From contig JAFVDC010000018.1 in the NCBI GenBank assembly GCA_017478685.1, positions 1 to 24,207 on the forward strand: a stretch of 24,207 nucleotides of DNA. The letters run 5' to 3'. Each line of letters begins with the position of its first letter. Positions within the stretch are counted from its first letter, which is position 1. Source of the stretch: Bacteroidales bacterium. GTDB taxonomy: Bacteria; Bacteroidota; Bacteroidia; Bacteroidales; UBA932. The notes below the pieces were generated by a model, which had not been told where the DNA came from, did not search any database, and saw nothing but the letters and a program-made list of their open reading frames with translations. Of this stretch, positions 14,525-22,082 are shown in pieces. The position numbers were made by a program, and so were the translations under genes.

Positions 14525-14546
14525 ATGTTGTGAAACGGATAACTTT
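14508..14546. repeat. Perfect 16 bp inverted repeat upstream of the RAYT gene
   Basis: AAAGTTATCCGTTTCA (14508-14523), a 7 nt gap and its exact reverse complement (14531-14546). It starts 15 nt before the RAYT ATG and overlaps the putative -33 element. It could be an operator for a repressor (possibly the transposase itself) or a hairpin in an upstream transcript. It is unrelated in sequence to the 48 bp palindromes. Confidence 0.85.
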
Positions 14547-14696
14547 CAAAAACGGCACCTGGGTGTGTTGTAACGGCGTTTTTATGTGAGCCGCATAGGC
14601 GGATATTGCAAATTTCGGCCTTAATTTGCGAATTGCCAAAATGCACTGAATGGCCGAAAACCTTTTGCTGCGCAGTTTGCCATCAAAAAAACAGTA
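14547..14696. other. Non-coding inner segment of the RAYT element with decayed repeat fragments
   Basis: No convincing gene lies here. A small palindrome, GCAAATT (14608-14614) and AATTTGC (14623-14629) around GGCC, and a second GGCCGAAAAC-like stretch near 14652-14661 resemble pieces of the 48 bp palindromes (compare CGCAAATTCGGCC in the left flank). They look like eroded older copies. Together with the right doublet and outer units, the 393 bp between the RAYT start and the end of batD are all repeat-related or unassigned. Confidence 0.45.
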
Positions 14697-14796
14697 GGGC
14701 AACGAACAACGCGAAAACGGCCGAAAACGTGTGAGTCATTGACCAAATGGGCAGCGAACAACGCGAAAACGGCCGAAAACGTGTGAGTCGTTGCCC
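14697..14796 (+). repeat. REPIN-like palindrome doublet, RAYT right flank
   Basis: Palindromes at 14697-14744 and 14749-14796 (48 bp each, AAAT spacer). The two units are nearly identical to each other, more so than in any other copy, differing mainly in the first and last few bases. It is in inverted orientation relative to the left flank. The sequence immediately before it is GTAG, with the final G shared, the tetranucleotide that enterobacterial RAYTs recognise beside REP hairpins; this may be coincidence. Confidence 0.85.
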
Positions 14797-14840
14797 GGGT
14801 GCGACCAGCCTCGTCCGAAAGGGGTGCCAGCCTTGCCCGC
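14797..14840. repeat. Two degenerate tandem units, right outer end of RAYT element
   Basis: Read on the minus strand these start GCGGGCAAGGCTGGCACC and GGACGAGGCTGG. They are the mirror counterpart of 13398-13442 with about three mismatches over the outer 34 bases. They define the right boundary of the element, 45 bp from the batD/E stop codon. Confidence 0.7.
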
Positions 14841-14885
14841 AGAGTTCTGAAAACCCTGGTCCAAGCCGGGAATCTTCAGCTGGGT

Positions 14886-17501
14886 CTAAATCACTTCAAT
14901 CTCACCGGCGGGGATCCAGCCCTGGCGGCCGTCCGCGAGTTCAATGTTGGAGAAGCCGCCAACGTTGTCCAAAATACGCACACGTGTGCCCTCGTGGAGG
15001 ATAAACAGGTCCTTGGCGCCATCGGCCGAAGGGGAGCTCTTGACGGAGGAGACCGGCTTCATCACTATTGCCATGTCCTGCCTTAGTGCCTCCGTGCGCT
15101 GCCACCTGGCAAAATCCCAGCCCATAAGTGCCACCACAAGGAAGGCTATTCCAAGGAAGAAGCCAAGTTTACGGCGCCCGGCGGTGCTTCCAAGAAGGAA
15201 CAGCAGCACGCAGGCAACCATGAGCGCCAGGCTCACAAGGCCGATCACGGCCCAGGCATTTGACGGCAGCAAGTAGCACACTCCGCGCCTCCACTGCTGG
15301 AAGAACATCTCCGGAACCTCATCAATGCGGTCCTGGGTAAGCGCACGGGCGTATTCCAGGTTATAGCGGACATCTGCATCGGAGGGGTCCAGCCTGCAGG
15401 CTCTTTCGTACCAAAGGATGGCCTGGGCGATTTCCCCGCTCCTCAGATAAGAGTTTCCAAGGTTGTAGTACAGTTCCTTTGACATGAGCCCGGTTTCACG
15501 GACATCCTCAAAGTCCTTCAGGGCCGAAGCATAATCACCGGCCGTATAGGCCTCAACGCCTGAGCGCCAGAGGGAATCCGGGTAGGATTCGGCCGCATGG
15601 GCGGCGCCAAACGGAACAAGAAGCAGCAGGGCCATTACCGCGGCACCTGCGCCGGAAGAAGGTTTTTTCTTCATGGAAGAGTCAATAGCCGTAATAAGTG
15701 AAACGGCTTTTTCATAGTGCGCGCTCATGGCATCATGGCCGGCGGAAGGGGAGTAGCGGGCTTCCTCGCAGGCCGAAAGAAGGCCCACAAAGTCATCGGC
15801 CACGCCCTGAGCCACACCGCCGGAAATAAGGGCTGCGGAGATGTTTTCCTTGGTCTGCTCCGCCATGTCCATCCCGAGTTTGTCCCCGATAAAGCCCGTG
15901 AGGGAACGGTGAAGTTCCTCGTAGAAGGCCGTGTAGAGGTCCTTCTGCAGGAATTCCAGTGCCTGCGAGAGCCGCTTCAGGGCCTGCCTTGTGGCCTTGC
16001 GGTTGCGGGTTCCGGCAACATCGGCCCTGCGTGCTGCAACCTTTCGGAAGCTAAGCCAGAATCCAAGCCCCAGCAGTATCAGCGCTATGATGGTGCCCCA
16101 CCATGCCTTGGAATACACCAGGAAGTTGTTCCCGGCCGCCAATGCAGTCTTGGTGCGGATAAAGCGGATGTCCTCGTCCAGGCTCTTCACGCCCTTCCTG
16201 TCCACCACCAGCGTATTTCCGCCGGCCGAAGAACCGCCGTCCTGAGCGTATGAGGCCGACCGTGCCACCGAGATTGGCAGCGCCGCGGAAGAGGCTGTCT
16301 CATAGCGACGTGCGCCGATATCATAGTATGCAAAGTTCACGGGCCCCAGGGTGAAGTCTCCGGGACTGCGCGGAATGAACGGGTACTCGAATGTCTTGGA
16401 GCCGGAAGTCCCGCTTTTGTCCGTGTTCACGCTTGTCTTTACGTCGTACACCTCAAAATCCGGCGGGAAGGAAATCTTGGGGGCTTCCACAAGGGCTATG
16501 TTGCCCTTTCCGCTCACCGTCACAATAAGGGACGCGGCGTCATGCGTCTTGAGGGAATCCTTGCTCACCTTGGCGCTCACCTTGAACTGTCCCACGCCTC
16601 CCGCAAAACTTGCCGGGGCTCCGGAAGGAAGGGCCGAAACGCTCAGCGACCGCGCCGGAGTGGTAATCCTCTGCCTTGTTGTGACATATCCCGTGCCGAA
16701 GAAATCGTCGAAGGGAGACCCTGAACTGCGGGGGCGCCTCACGTTTACAAGGCACACAACCTCCGCGGGCTCAATGGGCTGGTCTCCGGCCTTCTGCGGG
16801 ATAATCACCCACCTGCGGAGAACGGCGCTGTTGTACATTACGCCGTCCACCTGTTCGCGCTGGAACTCAATGTTTGCGGGAGCTTCCACTTCCTGGCTCC
16901 AGAAGCCCTTGAAAGAGGGGAACTTGGCATTCTCAAAGCCTGCGAGGTTGGCCCTGTGGTAGATTTTCAGCGTAGCTGTGACGGGCTCTCCCACCACAAC
17001 CGAATTGCGGCTCAGGGACAGCCTCATGAAAATATCGGAGTCTCCGCGGGATGCCTGGGCCGATGACCCCTGCGCCTGCTGCTGCCCGCCGGCCTGCGAA
17101 GCATTGCCGGATGAGGCGCCGCTCCCCACAACCTGGATCTGCACGGCTTTGGACTGGATTTCGGCACCCTTTATACGGGCCGTTGCCGGCGGCAGGGTGA
17201 AAGTTCCGGTCTTTTTAGCCTGCAGTATGTAGGTGTAGGTGGTCTGGGAAGACCGGGTGGTTTTTCCGTTTATTATCTGGATGCTTGTGGAAGAACCCTT
17301 CTGGGGGCCCCACACCACCGTGAAGTCCTCTCCGGCTTCCCACTCAAAGCTTGAGGGGGAGTTCTCTCCCTCCACCACGAATCCAACATTGAACCTTTCC
17401 TGGAGTTCAACTATATTGTGAACTTCAACCCTTATGGATGGCTGGGCCCATGCCGAAATAACGGCAAGGGCTGCTGCAAGTATGCTTACTATCCTTTTCA
17501 T
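14886..17501 (-). CDS. batD: BatD-BatE fusion protein (aerotolerance locus)
   Basis: An 871-residue protein. Residues 1-19 are a signal peptide (ends SAWAQ). A large periplasmic beta-rich BatD region follows, with a Gly/Ser/Gln linker (128-152). A membrane helix is at about 467-484 and a cytoplasmic helical region runs to about 608. At M610 a second N-terminus-like segment begins (MKKKPSSGAGAAVMALLLLVP, then AAHAAE), exactly like a BatE signal peptide. It is followed by a TPR region (about 648-720), two membrane helices (about 749-770 and 779-796), and a C-terminal SH3-like domain (about 808-871, ending GWIPAGEIEVI). BatD and BatE are normally separate proteins, so this is a fusion or a sequence/assembly frameshift. 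It starts 1 bp after batC. The biochemical role of Bat proteins is unresolved; they are linked to aerotolerance and envelope function in Bacteroides and Leptospira studies. Confidence 0.88.
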   Translation of the reverse strand: MKRIVSILAAALAVISAWAQPSIRVEVHNIVELQERFNVGFVVEGENSPSSFEWEAGEDFTVVWGPQKGSSTSIQIINGKTTRSSQTTYTYILQAKKTGTFTLPPATARIKGAEIQSKAVQIQVVGSGASSGNASQAGGQQQAQGSSAQASRGDSDIFMRLSLSRNSVVVGEPVTATLKIYHRANLAGFENAKFPSFKGFWSQEVEAPANIEFQREQVDGVMYNSAVLRRWVIIPQKAGDQPIEPAEVVCLVNVRRPRSSGSPFDDFFGTGYVTTRQRITTPARSLSVSALPSGAPASFAGGVGQFKVSAKVSKDSLKTHDAASLIVTVSGKGNIALVEAPKISFPPDFEVYDVKTSVNTDKSGTSGSKTFEYPFIPRSPGDFTLGPVNFAYYDIGARRYETASSAALPISVARSASYAQDGGSSAGGNTLVVDRKGVKSLDEDIRFIRTKTALAAGNNFLVYSKAWWGTIIALILLGLGFWLSFRKVAARRADVAGTRNRKATRQALKRLSQALEFLQKDLYTAFYEELHRSLTGFIGDKLGMDMAEQTKENISAALISGGVAQGVADDFVGLLSACEEARYSPSAGHDAMSAHYEKAVSLITAIDSSMKKKPSSGAGAAVMALLLLVPFGAAHAAESYPDSLWRSGVEAYTAGDYASALKDFEDVRETGLMSKELYYNLGNSYLRSGEIAQAILWYERACRLDPSDADVRYNLEYARALTQDRIDEVPEMFFQQWRRGVCYLLPSNAWAVIGLVSLALMVACVLLFLLGSTAGRRKLGFFLGIAFLVVALMGWDFARWQRTEALRQDMAIVMKPVSSVKSSPSADGAKDLFILHEGTRVRILDNVGGFSNIELADGRQGWIPAGEIEVI

Positions 17502-17502
17502 C

Positions 17503-18207
17503 CTACCAATTCTTTTCCTTCTGACGGGACTTCAGGGCGGCGGCCTTTTCGGCATCTACCTTCTCCTGTGTCTGTTTCTCTTTTTCCTGTATGGCCTGGA
17601 GCAGCTGCTGGGCCTGCTGGGGGCTCAGTTCCACCGGACGCTTTTTCTCTCCGGCGCTGTCATTCTTGTCCTGCTGCCGGTCCTGGTTCTGGTTCTGGTT
17701 CTGCTGCTGATTCTGATTCTGATCATCGTTGTCCTTCTGGTCCTTATCCTTATTCTGGTCCTGGTTTTGATCCTGGTCCTGATTCTGGATATGGTACCTT
17801 GCGTATGTGTAATTCTCCTTGGCGTCAATGTCGTCGGGAGTCAGCTGGAGGCACTTTATATAGCAGTCTACGGCCTTGTTCCAGTCCTGCTGGGCAATGG
17901 CGATGTTTCCGCGGTTGTAGAAAAACGCCGGAGCAAAATTATACCTGAGCACGCTGTCTTCGGGAACGGAATCCATCTGCTTTGCTGCTTCGTCCATATT
18001 GCCCTGCCTGTACAGGTTGTTTGCAAGGTTGTATCGGCCTGCAACGCTGGTGCTGTCTTTAAGCAGGCCTTTGCGGTAACTGATGTCGGCCTTGTCGAAT
18101 TCACCGGAGCGGAATTCGCGGTTTCCGCGCCGGAAATCGCTTCTCTGGCCCCATGCGCCTCCAATGCCGCACAGAGTCAATAGTATTATGCACAGTAACT
18201 TTCTCAT
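17503..18207 (-). CDS. batC: BatC, TPR protein with Asn/Gln/Asp-rich tail
   Basis: A 234-residue exported protein. The signal peptide is at 1-20 (ends GGAWGQ). TPR-type helices lie at about 24-130 (FRRGNREFRSGEFDKADISYRKGL, YNLANNLYRQGNMDEA and YNRGNIAIAQQDWNKAVDCYIKCL are recognisable units). A low-complexity run of N/Q/D/K follows at about 140-183, then a charged, probably coiled-coil helix to the end. It matches BatC of the Bacteroides aerotolerance locus, a periplasmic TPR partner of the vWA proteins. Its start overlaps the batB stop by 4 bp (ATGA on the minus strand), and batD starts 1 bp after its stop, so translation is probably coupled. Confidence 0.88.
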   Translation of the reverse strand: MRKLLCIILLTLCGIGGAWGQRSDFRRGNREFRSGEFDKADISYRKGLLKDSTSVAGRYNLANNLYRQGNMDEAAKQMDSVPEDSVLRYNFAPAFFYNRGNIAIAQQDWNKAVDCYIKCLQLTPDDIDAKENYTYARYHIQNQDQDQNQDQNKDKDQKDNDDQNQNQQQNQNQNQDRQQDKNDSAGEKKRPVELSPQQAQQLLQAIQEKEKQTQEKVDAEKAAALKSRQKEKNW

Positions 18208-19208
18208 ACCTCAAACAGTTTACGGCGCGGTTTGCGCCTTCCGATGAGAATCTCTATCACAAAGCAAAGCAGGGCTGCGCCAAGGAAATACATGAACTCA
18301 TCGTCGTATTCCTCAAACACCACGCTTCCAAATTCTTCGTCCTCCATCCGGCGGATGTCGTCAATGATGGGATTCAGGCCGAATTCCTCGTTGCCGGCGT
18401 GAATGTATGCTCCGCCTCCGGCGCGGGCGATGTCACGGAGCATCTGCTCGTTGAGGCGTGTGACCACAATCTCCCCATTGCGGTCTTTGAGTAGACCGCC
18501 GTCCATGGGGATAGGCTGGCCTTCGGCCGACCCTACGCCAATGGTATACACCTTTATGCCAAGTTCCGCCGCCTGCTTTGCGCTTTCCACGGCATCGGCC
18601 TCGTGGTCTTCACCGTCGGAGATGACCACAATCACGCGGCTTTTCTCGCTTTGCGCGCTGAAACTCTTGGTACACAGGCGGATGGCGTCTCCTATGGCCG
18701 TTCCCTGCACGGGGATGGAACCGGTGTCGATGGACCCCAGGAACATCTTGGCGCTTATGTAGTCCGTGGTAACCGGCAATTGCACAAAGGACGTCCCGGC
18801 AAATATCACAAGGCCTATGCGGTCTTCCTGGAGTTTGTCCGTAAGGCGCGCTATGGCAAGTTTTGCCCTCTCCAGCCTGTTTGGGGAATAGTCCTGGGCC
18901 AGCATGGAGTTGGAAACGTCCAGCGCCACAAGGATTTCCGCGCCCTTGGTCTTTCTTTCGGCCAGCCTTGCGCCCGTCTGGGGCCTTGCAAGGCCAATTA
19001 TGAGAAACATCAGGCCAAGGCAGAAGAATGATATCCTCACCCAGCCTTTCGCGCGTGAGGCCGATGGCATGAGCTCCCTTACAAGGGCCTCGTCTCCAAG
19101 GGCTTTCACCCTCTTTCCCCGGAGGTACCTCAGAACCCCGTATCCCACAAGGATGATCGGGATAAGGATGAGAAGGTACAGAAACTTATATTCGGCGAAC
19201 ATGAGCAT
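18204..19208 (-). CDS. batB: BatB, vWA-domain membrane protein
   Basis: A 334-residue vWA protein. N-terminal membrane helices are at about 9-26 and 57-74. The vWA domain starts near 90 with the MIDAS motif DVSNS at 97-101 and continues through VIFAGTSFVQLPVTTD, ISDGEDHE and YTIGVGS. A C-terminal membrane helix (about 308-325, FMYFLGAALLCFVIEIL) is followed by a basic tail. It binds a divalent metal through the MIDAS and presumably mediates protein interactions at the inner membrane, with MoxR and the TPR proteins as candidate partners. ATGs at 19208 and 19202 are both possible; the first is 1 bp from the batA stop. Paralogue of batA. Confidence 0.92.
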   Translation of the reverse strand: MLMFAEYKFLYLLILIPIILVGYGVLRYLRGKRVKALGDEALVRELMPSASRAKGWVRISFFCLGLMFLIIGLARPQTGARLAERKTKGAEILVALDVSNSMLAQDYSPNRLERAKLAIARLTDKLQEDRIGLVIFAGTSFVQLPVTTDYISAKMFLGSIDTGSIPVQGTAIGDAIRLCTKSFSAQSEKSRVIVVISDGEDHEADAVESAKQAAELGIKVYTIGVGSAEGQPIPMDGGLLKDRNGEIVVTRLNEQMLRDIARAGGGAYIHAGNEEFGLNPIIDDIRRMEDEEFGSVVFEEYDDEFMYFLGAALLCFVIEILIGRRKPRRKLFEV

Positions 19209-19209
19209 A

Positions 19210-20193
19210 CTACGGCAGCCTCCTTAACAGTGCGGTTATGAGCAGCGCCATCATAAGGCAGATGAATGCCGCCAGCGCATAACCATGATACAAATCCTTA
19301 TAGACGGGGAAAGAATCCACCGTGGTCCTGGTCTTTTCCATCTGGCCGATTTCCGCGTAGATTTCGGCCAGCTTGGTGTTGTCCGTGGCGCGGAAATACT
19401 TGCCGCCGGTGTCCTGGGCTATACCCTTCAGGAGGGGCTCGTCAATTTCCACGGGAACGTCTCTGAGCTCTATGCCCCAAGGTGTCTGGACGGGGTAGGG
19501 GGCCGTTCCGTTGGCGCCAACGCCAATGGTGTAAACCCTTATCCCATAGGTCTTTGCAATTTCCGATGCCATGGAGGGGTCTATCTCTCCCATATTGTTG
19601 ACGCCGTCCGTAAGAAGGATAATCACGCGGCTTTTGGCGTCTGAGTCCTTCATGCGAGCCACTGCCGTTGCAAGGCCGTTGCCAATGGCGGTACCGTCCT
19701 CAATGAGGTCGGTCTGGACTTCCTTCATGAGGTTTATTAGGGTGGCCCTGTCGGTGGTAAGGGGGCACTGGGTGTAGCTTTCTCCGGCAAACACCACTAT
19801 TCCCATGCGGTCCGTTGGCCTCTGGGCAATGAACTCTATGGCTATGTCCTTTGCGGCGCTAAGGCGGTCCGGGGTAAAGTCACGGGCAAGCATGGACGTG
19901 GAAACGTCCATTGCAAACACTATGTCAATGCCTTCCGTGTCCACTTTTTCAATCTGGGTGGAAGAGCGCGGACGGGCAATGGCTATCACAAGAAGCACCA
20001 TTGCGGCTTCCATGAGCGCAAACGGGATGTGCCTTATCCATTCAAGCACGCTCCGGCCGCCTGCCGTCCATTGGCTCAGGCTGGACACCCTCAAATGGGG
20101 GTCCCTGTCCTTTAACTCTATATACAGGTAGCGTCCCAGCAGAAGTGCCGGGATAATGAGAAGCCAAAGAAGATATGGATATTCAAAAAACAT
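19210..20193 (-). CDS. batA: BatA, vWA-domain membrane protein
   Basis: A 327-residue vWA protein of the same architecture as BatB. Membrane helices are at about 7-24 and 58-74. The vWA domain has MIDAS DVSTS at 96-100 in VFAMDVSTSMLARDFTPDRL, then VVFAGESYTQCPLTTD and LLTDGVNNMG. A C-terminal helix is at about 306-323. The start codon shares its A with the TAA stop of the upstream gene (TAATG), implying coupling. Together with BatB it forms the vWA pair typical of the Bacteroides aerotolerance operon. Confidence 0.93.
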   Translation of the reverse strand: MFFEYPYLLWLLIIPALLLGRYLYIELKDRDPHLRVSSLSQWTAGGRSVLEWIRHIPFALMEAAMVLLVIAIARPRSSTQIEKVDTEGIDIVFAMDVSTSMLARDFTPDRLSAAKDIAIEFIAQRPTDRMGIVVFAGESYTQCPLTTDRATLINLMKEVQTDLIEDGTAIGNGLATAVARMKDSDAKSRVIILLTDGVNNMGEIDPSMASEIAKTYGIRVYTIGVGANGTAPYPVQTPWGIELRDVPVEIDEPLLKGIAQDTGGKYFRATDNTKLAEIYAEIGQMEKTRTTVDSFPVYKDLYHGYALAAFICLMMALLITALLRRLP

Positions 20194-21200
20194 TACTTTA
20201 CGTCATTCCCGGCTTGACCGGGAATCTCCTGTTCTATAGTACTCTGATACGTTGTTGTAACAAACCTCACGGCTCCGGGGAGGACCTTGGCGTTGTCTTC
20301 GTCGGAGGCAAGGTACTTGGCAAACTTCACGAAATCAGCCCTTTCAAAGAGGTCTTTCATTTCCTGGTACAGGTCCTGGGGGATGTCAGAGCCCTTGAGC
20401 CCGGCAAAAATCTCCGCGGTGGTCATTTCCATTGCACCAATCTCATAGCGGGAGGCAATGTATTCCCTCAGGATATCCGTGACCCCTGAATAGAAGGTTT
20501 TCTGGTATTTGGGGTCCCAGTATTTGTCCGTGCGGTACTTTTCCAGTTTACGCAGCGCCTTGATGTGGGCGGGCTCCGTGTCAAGCTTTTCCTGGGCCTT
20601 CTTCTGAGAGTTTTTGATCCACCACACAAGGAGCCATACAAGAAGGCCGAAAAGTATGAGGCCTGCAAGATAAGGCGCAATCTCCCTGAAGGTGTAGGGG
20701 AACAGTACCTGCGGCTTGATGTCGTGGGGCTCAAAGGTTTCAAGGTCTATGGACGGCTCCGTTACCTGTAGGGTCTGCCTTATGAAAACAAGGGTGTCCT
20801 TGCCCACAACGGCTTCCAGGGGGTAAAGTTCAAAGTCTCCGGGCACCAGGGGGGTAATCTTGAAATACGCCTTTATGTCGTAGCGCGCAACGGTGTCTTT
20901 CCTGGAGCTAACCTTTACGGAATCCAGCTGCCAGTCTGAGAGAACGAGCATCTTGGCGTTCTGGAGGGTGTTCTCCTTCTTTTCCTCGTCAAGTGACGGA
21001 AGGCCGACAGGCGTGCCCTCCGGAATGCCCTTGAGTTCAAGCCCGTAGTTGAACTGGTCCAGCACAAGCACGGAGTCTCTTTTCTGCAGCGCTTCAAGGA
21101 AGGACGGACCGGCTTCTATGCGACGGCCGGGCTCTTCCTCCTGTGCAAGGAGCGGGCAGCAAAGAAAAAGGGCTGGTATTAAGAATGTCTGAAGTCTCAT
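20193..21200 (-). CDS. Bat-locus membrane protein (exported, DUF4381-like)
   Basis: A 335-residue protein always expected between the DUF58 gene and batA in such loci. Residues 1-20 are a signal peptide (MRLQTFLIPALFLCCPLLAQ). A periplasmic beta-rich domain follows to about 170, one membrane helix (about 174-195, ending VWWIKNSQKK), and a cytoplasmic helical domain (about 205-320). The frame is open 40 codons further upstream, but that is the antisense-free tail of the DUF58 gene. The ATG at 21200 overlaps the DUF58 TGA (ATGA) and gives a clean signal peptide. The C-terminal residues from about 325 (EIPGQAGNDV) are encoded by an inserted hairpin repeat, so the native C-terminus has been replaced. 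No enzymatic function is recognised. Confidence 0.85.
   Translation of the reverse strand: MRLQTFLIPALFLCCPLLAQEEEPGRRIEAGPSFLEALQKRDSVLVLDQFNYGLELKGIPEGTPVGLPSLDEEKKENTLQNAKMLVLSDWQLDSVKVSSRKDTVARYDIKAYFKITPLVPGDFELYPLEAVVGKDTLVFIRQTLQVTEPSIDLETFEPHDIKPQVLFPYTFREIAPYLAGLILFGLLVWLLVWWIKNSQKKAQEKLDTEPAHIKALRKLEKYRTDKYWDPKYQKTFYSGVTDILREYIASRYEIGAMEMTTAEIFAGLKGSDIPQDLYQEMKDLFERADFVKFAKYLASDEDNAKVLPGAVRFVTTTYQSTIEQEIPGQAGNDVK
20201..20228 (+). repeat. GTCAT...ATCT hairpin repeat, copy A (encodes a C-terminus)
   Basis: CGTCATTCCCGG, loop CTTGA, CCGGGAATCTCC: an 8 bp perfect stem at 20205-20212 with 20218-20225. Read on the minus strand it encodes the last ten or so residues of the upstream membrane protein, whose TAA lies just beyond. 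It shares its framework with the copy at 22083-22110. Confidence 0.85.
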
Positions 21201-22078
21201 CTTGCGGCAAATAATGTCATGAGCGGCCTTACAAAGTCTTCCTGTGTGCCGATGTCCGCGTGGTCCACCTTGTATCTCAGGAACAGTTTGTCTGCGCCGG
21301 AAGCTGCGGTGCCGAACCACTTGGAATATGCCTCACGCGTGGCCCTGGAGCCGGTGTTTATCCAGCGGGACGCTCCGGTTTCGGCATCCTTGGCATGCAC
21401 AAGGCCCACGTTGGGGAGGGTTTTCTCCCTGGGGTCCGTCACCCTTATCACGGATATGTCGTGGCGGTTGACGGCCACTTTAAGGGCTTCCTCGTAGCGC
21501 GGAGTGCCGTCCGGGTTCACGTCCAGCATGTCACTGAGGACAAAGGCGGTGCACTTTTTCTTGATGGCACTGGTCAGGTAACGGAGGGCTTCGCCTATGT
21601 TTGTTCCGCCCATACGCGGCTCATACTCAAGTATTTCCCGGATTATCCTGAGGAAATGCGTACGCCCCTTTGCCGGGGGGATGAACTTCTCTACAGAATC
21701 GGCAAAAAGGATGCAGCCCACCTTGTCGTTGTTAAGGATGGCGCTGAAGGCAAGGGTTGCGGCAATTTCGGCAATCTGCTCGCGCTTTGTCTTTACCGCC
21801 GTGCCGAAGAGTCCGCTGCGGGACACGTCCACCATTAGCACCACCGTGAGTTCACGCTCTTCCTCGAACACCTTCACGTGCGGGGAATTCATGCGTGCCG
21901 TCACGTTCCAGTCCATGGAGCGGACGTCGTCTCCCCACTGGTACTCCCTTACCTCGGAGAAAGCCATTCCGCGCCCTTTGAAGGCCGAATGGTACTCTCC
22001 GGCAAAGATCTGGTGGCTCAGGGCCTTTGTCCGGATCTCAATCTTGCGTACCTTCTTTATTAATTCCTCTGGTGTCAT
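21197..22078 (-). CDS. DUF58-domain protein of the Bat locus
   Basis: A 293-residue cytoplasmic protein of the DUF58 family, which adopts a vWA-like fold and is almost always found beside MoxR ATPases. Visible are the family segment GMAFSEVREYQWGDDVRSMDWNVTAR (written here only as a landmark: REYQWGDD at about 44-51 and DWNVTAR at about 56-62) and VVLMVDVSRSGLFGT, a MIDAS-like DVSRS. No signal peptide or membrane span is evident. It starts 32 bp after moxR, with a hairpin repeat in the gap, and its TGA overlaps the next start by 4 bp. It probably acts as an adaptor between MoxR and the membrane vWA proteins; this is inferred from context. Confidence 0.92.
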   Translation of the reverse strand: MTPEELIKKVRKIEIRTKALSHQIFAGEYHSAFKGRGMAFSEVREYQWGDDVRSMDWNVTARMNSPHVKVFEEERELTVVLMVDVSRSGLFGTAVKTKREQIAEIAATLAFSAILNNDKVGCILFADSVEKFIPPAKGRTHFLRIIREILEYEPRMGGTNIGEALRYLTSAIKKKCTAFVLSDMLDVNPDGTPRYEEALKVAVNRHDISVIRVTDPREKTLPNVGLVHAKDAETGASRWINTGSRATREAYSKWFGTAASGADKLFLRYKVDHADIGTQEDFVRPLMTLFAAR

Positions 22079-22082
22079 ACTG

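Larger units (their letters stand above)
13398..14840 (-). mobile_element. RAYT (Y1/HUH transposase) element with mirrored palindromic flanks
   Basis: About 1.44 kb built symmetrically around one transposase gene. From the outside inward, the left end has three 20-22 bp degenerate tandem units (13400-13462) and a palindrome doublet (13463-13562). The right end, read as reverse complement, has two such units (14840-14797) and a doublet (14796-14697). The outer 34 bases of the two ends align with only about three mismatches. Such extended inverted flanks are unlike IS200/IS605 elements but fit a RAYT gene embedded in its REP sequences. It lies between the exbB promoter and the 3' end of batD and disrupts neither operon. 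The outer limits are where the two ends stop matching. Confidence 0.75.

Noticed and set aside
14493..14702. A 70-codon N-terminal extension of the RAYT protein
   Set aside because: It runs through a perfect inverted repeat and the edge of the right palindrome doublet and lacks family features; the start at 14492 gives a typical N-terminus.
13398..14840. Classical DDE insertion sequence with terminal inverted repeats
   Set aside because: The encoded enzyme is a Y1/HUH type with an HIH motif. No DDE motif is visible and no target-site duplication was apparent at the boundaries.
17434..18183. Very hydrophobic plus-strand open frame looking like a membrane protein
   Set aside because: It is the complement of the Asn/Gln/Asp-rich BatC tract, whose antisense codons read as Leu/Val/Ile; BatC has a signal peptide and TPR units.
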